Source: DASSKF01 sp035690725 (GTDB lineage: Bacteria > Actinomycetota > Actinomycetes > Actinomycetales > Dermatophilaceae). Taken from it: a stretch of 36,514 bases of DNA. Of the stretch, positions 31,729-36,514 are shown in pieces; the stretch's first letter is position 1, and every line of letters begins with the position of its first letter. The stretch is from contig DASSKF010000129.1 of assembly GCA_035690725.1 (NCBI GenBank), positions 1 to 36,514 of the forward strand, given 5' to 3'. The notes below the pieces were generated by a model. That model saw only the letters and a list, made by a program, of their open reading frames with translations, had not been told where the DNA came from and did no database searches. A program made the position numbers and the translations under genes.

Positions 31729-33045
31729 GTGCCTGCCACCGAACGCCCCGCTCGCGCCGACGCCGGCGGCGCCACTCGTGTCTCGGCCGGTCCCGGGCCC
31801 GTCCCGGACCCGGGCGGGCCCGGCGACGCCCAGCGGCGTCGTGGACTGCGCCGGATGCGAGGCGTCGCGCTCGGCCTGCTGGTCCTCGCCGCCGTCGTCT
31901 TCCTGCTGACCCTGCACCGCGACGGCTGGCTCGGCTACGCCCACGCGGCGGCCGAGGCGGCCATGGTTGGGGCGCTCGCCGACTGGTTCGCGGTGACCGC
32001 GCTGTTCCGGCACCCGCTCGGGCTGCCGGTCCCGCACACCGCGATCATCCCGGAGCGCAAGGAGGCGCTGGGCCGGAGCCTGGAGGAGTTCGTCACCACG
32101 AACTTCCTCACCGAGGACAACGCCCGGGAGCGGCTGCAGGGCGCCGGCGTGAGTCGGCGGGTGGGGGAGTGGCTGGCCGATCCCGGGAACAGTGCCCGCG
32201 CCGTGGACGGGGCCGCCGGTCCGCTGGGCCGCGGCCTGGGTCGGGTGGCCGACGAGGACGTGCGGGCCTTCGCCGAGGACGTGCTCCTGCCCCGGCTGGG
32301 CCGGGAGCCGGTGAGCCCGGTCGCGGGACGGCTGCTCGAGGCCGTGGTCGCGGACCGGGCCCACCACGGCATGGTGGACCTGCTCGTCGGCGAGCTCGCG
32401 GGGTGGCTGCGGACCAACGAGCGCACCGTCGCCCGGGTCATCCGGGCCCGCGCGCCGTGGTGGTCGCCGCAGTGGCTCGACGACCGCGTGGTCGAGCGGG
32501 TCCAGCTCGAGGTGGTCGGTTGGGTGGACGACGTCCGCGACGACCCGCGGCACCCGGCGCGCGAGGCCCTCGACCGCCTGCTGGCCGAGCTGGCCCGGGA
32601 CCTGCAGCACGACCCGTCCACGATGGCGCGGGCGGAGCTGCTCAAGGAGCACCTGCTGGCCCACCCGCAGACGGGACGCACCCTCGTGGCGGTGTGGGAC
32701 GCCATCCGGGTCGTGCTGCTGGACGCGCTGGGGGACCCGGACTCGGCGCTGCGCCAGCGAGCGCAGGCGGAGCTGGTGGGCTTCGGCGAGCAGCTGGCGA
32801 GCGACGGGGAGCTGCAGCAGCGGTGGGACGCCCGGGTGGCCGACGTCGGCGCGCGCCTGGTGCGCAGCTACGGTCGCGAGCTCGCCGGGGTCATCTCGCT
32901 GACCGTCGACCGGTGGGACGGACGGGAGGCGGCGCGGCGGATCGAGCTGCACGTCGGGCGTGACCTGCAGTTCATCCGGATCAACGGCACGGTGGTCGGT
33001 GCCCTCGTCGGCCTCGTGCTGCACCTCGTGACGCAGCTGGGCTGA
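31729..33045 (+). CDS. DUF445 membrane protein (YjiN-like)
   Basis: 438 residues from GTG 31729 (ATG 31720 is also in frame but sits on top of the GGAGG; GTG is nine bases from it). A Pro/Gly/Ala-rich head is followed by a membrane helix (GVALGLLVLAAVVFLLTL) and the DUF445 signature AAAEAAMVGALADWFAVTALFRHPLGLPVPHTAIIP. A long helical, charged body and a C-terminal hydrophobic helix (GTVVGALVGLVLHLVTQLG) complete it. The C-terminal RDLQFIRINGTVVGALVG is also conserved. Function of the family is not established; membrane attachment at both ends is typical. Confidence 0.9.
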   Translation: MPATERPARADAGGATRVSAGPGPVPDPGGPGDAQRRRGLRRMRGVALGLLVLAAVVFLLTLHRDGWLGYAHAAAEAAMVGALADWFAVTALFRHPLGLPVPHTAIIPERKEALGRSLEEFVTTNFLTEDNARERLQGAGVSRRVGEWLADPGNSARAVDGAAGPLGRGLGRVADEDVRAFAEDVLLPRLGREPVSPVAGRLLEAVVADRAHHGMVDLLVGELAGWLRTNERTVARVIRARAPWWSPQWLDDRVVERVQLEVVGWVDDVRDDPRHPAREALDRLLAELARDLQHDPSTMARAELLKEHLLAHPQTGRTLVAVWDAIRVVLLDALGDPDSALRQRAQAELVGFGEQLASDGELQQRWDARVADVGARLVRSYGRELAGVISLTVDRWDGREAARRIELHVGRDLQFIRINGTVVGALVGLVLHLVTQLG

Positions 33046-33072
33046 GGCCGCGGCCCGCGCCCGCCGCTAGGG

Positions 33073-33828
33073 TCAGTGCGGCCGGCCACAGCCGCACAGC
33101 GTCAGCCGGCAGGCGCCCGGCTCGGCGAACGGCTCCAGGTCGACCGTCGTCGCCCGGTCCCCGGCGGCCTTGAGCGCGCCCTCGACCAGCCCGGTGTGGA
33201 CGCTGCAGACGATGTCGGGGTGCTGGTAGGCCGCCTCGAGCAGCGGGCACCGGCGCAGGTGCACGACCTGCGCCGCGGTCATCTCGCCCTCCGCGCCGGC
33301 GGCAGGTCCGGCGTCCTGCTCGGGCGCGAAGCCGAGGTCGGTGAGCAGGTGCACGACCGCGGCGTGCGCGTCCCGGGGGGCAGTCGCCTCGTCGGCGCCT
33401 GTCCGGGAGGCGAGCCGGCTGCCCCACCGGCGGCCGGCAGCGCGGGCCCGGTCGAGCGAGCGGTCCTGCTCGGCGAGCTGCTCGGCGAGCACGATGGCGA
33501 GGTCGGCGTACTGGCGGGCGCCGGGCGACAGGACGGCCTCCTCGGTGGAGGCGTACAGCCAGGCGGGCCGGCCGCGGCCGGAGGTCGCGGCACGGGTGCG
33601 CTCGGCGAGGCCGCTGGCGACCAGGCCGTCGAGGTGCTCGCGCACGGTGTTCGGATGCTGGTGGCACAGCGTGGCCAGCGCGGCCACGGTGCACGGCTCC
33701 GGCTGGTCGCGCAGCAGGTCGAGCACGCGGGCGCGCGAGGGGGAGAGGACGGGCGCGGCGCGGCGCCAGTCGGTGACCCGGGGTCCGTAGGCCGGCGCGG
33801 CCGGTCGCCGTCTCGAATTATTTTCCAC
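33073..33828 (-). CDS. SufR-like (COG2345-type) winged-helix regulator with C-terminal Cys cluster
   Basis: 251 residues from GTG 33828. The N-terminal winged helix reads SRARVLDLLRDQPEPCTVAALATLCHQHPNTVREHLDGLVASGLAE, with the wing GRGRPAWLYAST. The C-terminal domain has CPLLEAAYQHPDIVCSVHTGLVEG (Cys-X13-Cys) and ends ACRLTLCGCGRPH, giving five clustered cysteines. The LxxCP...HP.(V)C..H pattern is that of SufR/COG2345 regulators, which hold an Fe-S cluster; binding here is inferred. It is divergent from the hemerythrin-DUF2249 gene and shares an AT-rich dyad with it. The GTG lies inside that dyad with no ribosome site, so the mRNA may be leaderless. An ATG at 33903 would extend into the promoter region. 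Confidence 0.85.
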   Translation of the reverse strand: MENNSRRRPAAPAYGPRVTDWRRAAPVLSPSRARVLDLLRDQPEPCTVAALATLCHQHPNTVREHLDGLVASGLAERTRAATSGRGRPAWLYASTEEAVLSPGARQYADLAIVLAEQLAEQDRSLDRARAAGRRWGSRLASRTGADEATAPRDAHAAVVHLLTDLGFAPEQDAGPAAGAEGEMTAAQVVHLRRCPLLEAAYQHPDIVCSVHTGLVEGALKAAGDRATTVDLEPFAEPGACRLTLCGCGRPH

Positions 33829-33847
33829 GGGACCGATGGTAATAAAC
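33816..33847. promoter_or_regulatory. AT-rich dyad in the divergent hemerythrin/SufR-like promoter
   Basis: TTATTTTCC (33818-33826), 11 bases, then GGTAATAA (33838-33845): an imperfect inverted repeat, the most AT-rich spot in the window. The hexamers TTATTT and TAATAA are 16 bases apart and could serve as a plus-strand promoter; the reverse complement offers a similar one. A good candidate for the regulator's binding site. Confidence 0.5.
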
Positions 33848-33939
33848 TCCGGGACAGACCGCGAGCCCCGCGGGCCACCGGGCGGAGCCGCCGCCACGAC
33901 CAACGCACAACCAACGCACGACCAACCCAGGAGTCACCG

Positions 33940-34776
33940 ATGAACACCGTCGTCGTCGCCACCAGTGAAGCCGACTCGGCCGCCGTCGAAGCGGTCCGGC
34001 AGCACCACGCCGAGCTCGCCGCCTCGCTCGCCACCCACACCCAGGCCCTCGTCACCGCCGCCACCGACCCGCACGGCGCGCCCTCCGCGGACGTGGCGCG
34101 ACGGGCGTTCGTCGCGTTCTGCGAGCGCGAGCTGGTGCCCCACGCGCTCGCCGAGGAGAAGGCGATGTACCCGCTGGCCCACCGGGACGAGCGGGCCCGC
34201 CTGCTCATCGAGGCGATGCTCGCCGAGCACGGCGTCCTCACCGACCTGGTCCGCGCCGTGAGCGACGCCCCGACCCCGGTCCACGCGGCCGGCTACGCCA
34301 CCGCCCTGCGGGTGCTCTTCGACAGCCACCTCGGCAAGGAGAACGACCAGATCCTGCCGCTGCTCGCCGCCGACCCCTCCGTCTCGCTCCAGGAGGTGCT
34401 CGGCGGCATGCACGAGCTGCTCGGCGCCGCCGCGTCCGAGCACGGGCACGGCGACGGACATGGTCACGGGCACGTGCACGACGGCGCGACGGCGCAGCCG
34501 GCCGCCACCCAGGGGCACAGCTGCGGCTGCGGCGAGGGTGGCTGCGGCGCGACGTCCTATCCCGAGCTGGACGCCCGGATCGTGCCGCACGCCATCCGGC
34601 ACGCGACCGTCTTCGGGGCGCTCGAGGCGGTCCCGGACGGCAGCGGCCTCGTGCTCGTCGCCCCGCACGACCCGCTGCCGCTGCTGCAGCAGGTGGAGCA
34701 GCGCTTCGCCGGCCGGTTCAGCACCGAGTACCTCGAGCGCGGCCCGGAGGCGTGGCGGATCCTGTTCACCGCCTGA
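33940..34776 (+). CDS. hemerythrin (HHE) protein with His/Cys-rich linker and DUF2249 domain
   Basis: 278 residues. An N-terminal hemerythrin-like four-helix bundle (about 15-145) has His23, His68/Glu72 (PHALAEEK), His97 and His130/Glu134 (DSHLGKEN) as likely di-iron ligands. Next come a His-rich stretch HGHGDGHGHGHVHDG (168-182) and a Cys knot CGCGEGGCG (195-203). A DUF2249 domain (about 208-278) ends FSTEYLERGPEAWRILFT. HHE and DUF2249 pairs occur in oxygen, NO and iron-sulfur repair settings. The metal-binding linker between them is unusual. Start fixed by CAGGAG six bases before ATG 33940. Divergent from the SufR-like regulator, its probable controller. Confidence 0.9.
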   Translation: MNTVVVATSEADSAAVEAVRQHHAELAASLATHTQALVTAATDPHGAPSADVARRAFVAFCERELVPHALAEEKAMYPLAHRDERARLLIEAMLAEHGVLTDLVRAVSDAPTPVHAAGYATALRVLFDSHLGKENDQILPLLAADPSVSLQEVLGGMHELLGAAASEHGHGDGHGHGHVHDGATAQPAATQGHSCGCGEGGCGATSYPELDARIVPHAIRHATVFGALEAVPDGSGLVLVAPHDPLPLLQQVEQRFAGRFSTEYLERGPEAWRILFTA

Positions 34777-34781
34777 CCACT

Positions 34782-34797
34782 CCCGCCCCGTGGCGGG
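34782..34797 (+). terminator. hairpin after the hemerythrin gene
   Basis: CCCGCC, loop CCGT, GGCGGG (6 bp, all G-C), five bases after the stop at 34776. No T-tract. Confidence 0.5.
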
Positions 34798-34840
34798 TCC
34801 GGATCGCGAGATGCGGTTCCCGCCACGTGGGCAGCGTGGG

Positions 34841-34846
34841 TATCGT
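34841..34846 (+). promoter_or_regulatory. -10 box of the SAM riboswitch transcript
   Basis: TATCGT lies eight bases before the first base of the riboswitch (34855), the right distance for a transcription start there. A weak -35 (TTCCCG, about 34817-34822) lies about 18 bases upstream. Confidence 0.5.
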
Positions 34847-34854
34847 TCCCCTCA

Positions 34855-34988
34855 GGTCATGAGCGTCAGCGCCAAGCCCCGGCTCGCTGACCGGCAACCC
34901 TCCACCGCGGTGGGGTGCCCCGGGTGATGACCAGGTCGGGTCCCCGCCACCTGCCGGCCGGCAGGACGGAGTCCCGGCAAGCGCGGGC
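34855..34988 (+). ncRNA. SAM-IV riboswitch
   Basis: Recognised from the actinobacterial SAM-IV pattern: GGTCATGAGCG at the 5' end pairs with GTGATGACC (34924-34932; P1 GGTCAT/ATGACC). The GTCAGCG/CGCTGAC stem (about 34865-34890) carries the GCCCCGGC segment. CCGGCAACCCTCCACCGCGG and TGGGGTGCCCCGGGTGATGA follow, then a 3' hairpin/pseudoknot region (GGTCGGGTCCCCGCC, CTGCCGGCCGGCAG). It ends near GCAAGCGCGGG. It binds S-adenosylmethionine and turns off methionine/cysteine synthesis genes. It controls the sulfhydrylase gene at 35115, most likely through the strong hairpin at 35010. Confidence 0.88.
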
Positions 34989-35009
34989 CTGCAGCTCCTG
35001 CACCCGCAC

Positions 35010-35045
35010 TGCTCGTGCGCGTGCCCATTCCCACGCGCACGAGCA
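35010..35045 (+). terminator. riboswitch-linked hairpin before the sulfhydrylase gene
   Basis: TGCTCGTGCGCGTG, 8-base loop, CACGCGCACGAGCA: a perfect 14-bp stem 22 bases after the riboswitch and 70 before the start codon. Likely expression platform or attenuator. No T-tract, so how it competes with the riboswitch fold is not visible. Confidence 0.7.
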
Positions 35046-35114
35046 TCCCGCGCCCGTCACCGCGAGGGCGCGCGACCGGCATACCGCACGACGCAGGAAA
35101 GGCACCCACCAACG

Positions 35115-36434
35115 ATGGCTGACAACACCCCCCAGTGGTCCTTCGAGACCCGGCAGGTCCACGCAGGTCAGACGGTCGACGCGAGCCGCGCACGCGCTCT
35201 GCCGATCCACCAGACCACGTCCTTCGTCTTCGAGGACACCGAGGACGCGGCCGACCTCTTCGGGCTGAAGAAGCTCGGCAACATCTACACGCGGATCATG
35301 AACCCGACGGCGGACGCCGTCGAGCAGCGGATCGCCAGCCTCGAGGGCGGCGTCGGGGCGCTGCTGCTGTCGTCCGGCCAGGCGGCCTCGACCTTCGCGA
35401 TCCTCAACATCGCCGAGGTGGGCGACCACGTGGTCGCGAGCCCGAACCTCTACGGCGGCACGTACAACCTGCTCAAGTACACCCTCGCCAAGCTCGGCGT
35501 GGAGACGACCTTCGTCGAGGACACCACCGACCCCGACTCGTGGCGCGCGGCAGTGCGGCCGAACACCAAGGTGATCTTCGGCGAGACGATCGCCAACCCC
35601 AAGGGCGAGGTCCTCGACCTCGAAGGGGTGGCGGGGGTCGCGCACGAGGTCGGCGTGCCGTTCATCGTGGACAACACGATCGCCACGCCCTACCTGCTGC
35701 GGCCGCTGGAGTGGGGCGCGGACATCGTCGTCCACTCGGTGACCAAGTACCTCAGCGGCCACGGCACGGTCATCGCCGGCGCCCTCGTGGACGGCGGCAC
35801 CTTCGACTTCGCGAAGTACCCGGAGCGGTTCCCGAACTACAACCAGCCGGACGAGAGCTACCACGGGCTGGTCTACGCCCGCGACTTCGGTGTGGGCAGC
35901 CAGTTCGGCGCGAACCTGGCGTTCATCCTCAAGGCGCGCGTGCAGCTGCTGCGTGACCTCGGGTCCGCGCCGGCGCCCTTCAACGCGTTCCTCGTCGCGC
36001 AGGGCATCGAGACGCTCAGCCTGCGCATGGAGCGGCACGTCGAGAACGCCCAGAAGGTGGCGCGGTACCTCTCCGAGCACCCGCAGGTGCAGTCGGTGCG
36101 CTATGCCTCCCTGCCCGACAGCGAGTACCACGAGCTCGCCCGGAAGTACACGCCGCGGGGCGCCGGAGCCGTGCTCGCCTTCGAGATCGAGGGCGGCCTC
36201 GAGGCGGGGCGCAAGTTCGTCGAGGGCCTGACCCTGCACAGCCACGTGGCCAACATGGGCGACGTCCGCTCGCTGGTGATCCACCCTGCGTCCACGACGC
36301 ACTCCCAGGGCGATGACGAGGCCCGCCTCGCCGCGGGGGTGACGCCGGGGCTGGTGCGCCTGTGCGTCGGCATCGAGCACATCGACGACATCATCGCCGA
36401 CCTCGACCAGGGGTTCGCGGCCGCCAAGGCGTAA
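35115..36434 (+). CDS. metY: O-acetylhomoserine sulfhydrylase
   Basis: 439 residues, the usual length. A PLP enzyme of the Cys/Met metabolism family: it adds sulfide to O-acetylhomoserine to give homocysteine. Seen: FETRQVHAGQTVD at the start, YTRIMNPTADAVEQRIASLEGG, LYGGTYNLLKYTL, VDNTIATPYLLRPLEWGADIVVHSVTKYLSGHGT with the PLP-binding Lys in SVTKYLSG. The C-terminal VIHPASTTHSQ and VTPGLVRLCVGIEHIDDIIADL blocks are also present. The long insertion NYNQPDESYHGLVYARDFG is typical of MetY rather than MetB/MetC. The SAM-IV riboswitch upstream supports the role. The homoserine acetyltransferase gene often found next is not seen before the right edge; a strong hairpin ends this unit. Confidence 0.95.
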   Translation: MADNTPQWSFETRQVHAGQTVDASRARALPIHQTTSFVFEDTEDAADLFGLKKLGNIYTRIMNPTADAVEQRIASLEGGVGALLLSSGQAASTFAILNIAEVGDHVVASPNLYGGTYNLLKYTLAKLGVETTFVEDTTDPDSWRAAVRPNTKVIFGETIANPKGEVLDLEGVAGVAHEVGVPFIVDNTIATPYLLRPLEWGADIVVHSVTKYLSGHGTVIAGALVDGGTFDFAKYPERFPNYNQPDESYHGLVYARDFGVGSQFGANLAFILKARVQLLRDLGSAPAPFNAFLVAQGIETLSLRMERHVENAQKVARYLSEHPQVQSVRYASLPDSEYHELARKYTPRGAGAVLAFEIEGGLEAGRKFVEGLTLHSHVANMGDVRSLVIHPASTTHSQGDDEARLAAGVTPGLVRLCVGIEHIDDIIADLDQGFAAAKA

Positions 36435-36458
36435 CGGCAAGGTCGCACCGGCTCGCGA

Positions 36459-36502
36459 AACGGCGCTCGGTCACGGGAACGTTCCCGTGACCGAGCGCCG
36501 TT
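36459..36502. terminator. perfect 22-bp palindrome after metY
   Basis: Arms 36459-36480 and 36481-36502 are exact reverse complements with no spacer, centred on GGGAAC/GTTCCC; pairing continues with one bulged A on the left. It begins 25 bases after the metY stop and should act as a bidirectional terminator. No T-tract. Confidence 0.75.
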
Positions 36503-36514
36503 CGCGTGGGCCAG

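Overview
The window is very GC-rich. Gene ends overlap (ATGA/GTGA), GTG starts are common and no oligo-U terminators are visible. The content (AfsR-type regulator, DrrAB-like exporter, SAM-IV riboswitch, several FadR/TetR-type regulators) points to an actinobacterium. Micrococcales, perhaps near Intrasporangiaceae, is my guess; no rRNA or marker gene is present to settle it. No tRNA, rRNA, IS element, prophage or CRISPR array was recognised.

Layout. 1-2.3 kb (minus): 5' part of an MFS transporter, a TetR regulator, and a secreted HNH nuclease with a lamin-tail domain. Two possible gene remnants and a 28-bp direct repeat lie around them. 2.6-8.0 kb: an alpha/beta-hydrolase and P450 pair (minus), a stand-alone glucose-6-phosphate dehydrogenase (plus), a flavin monooxygenase-like protein (minus) and a DksA/TraR zinc-finger protein (plus). 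8.0-13.2 kb: a cytoplasmic gamma-glutamyltransferase-family protein followed by a 1120-residue AfsR-type regulator. 13.3-16.2 kb: a DrrAB-like ABC exporter (minus) and two small membrane proteins (plus).

16.3-28.9 kb is the most coherent block, an apparent catabolic island. A FadR-type GntR regulator and an amidase (minus) diverge from a long plus-strand operon. The operon holds a beta-decarboxylating dehydrogenase, a complete oligopeptide-type ABC importer (binding lipoprotein, two permeases, two ATPases) and a P1-family (DmpA/NylC-like) hydrolase. An aldehyde dehydrogenase and a short-chain dehydrogenase follow. A FadR-like palindrome sits in the divergent promoter region. The simplest reading is uptake and hydrolysis of a short amide or peptide-like compound, followed by oxidation of the products; the substrate is unknown.

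29-36.5 kb: a YciI-like protein, a small membrane protein, a HIT protein, a TehA/SLAC1-family transporter, a DUF445 membrane protein, and a SufR-like regulator divergent from a hemerythrin-DUF2249 protein. Last comes an O-acetylhomoserine sulfhydrylase gene behind a SAM-IV riboswitch with a strong hairpin between them.

Two signals are not explained by genes. First, a family of 20-bp-phased repeats (unit close to ACCTCGGGACTTTGCGCGCG) follows stop codons at the ends of seven transcription units, with the unit next to each gene always in the same orientation relative to that gene. In two arrays the first, degenerate unit contains the stop codon itself. Second, the octamer CGGCATAC/GTATGCCG occurs at least 17 times, far above base-composition expectation, in a genome that otherwise avoids TAT and GCA codons.
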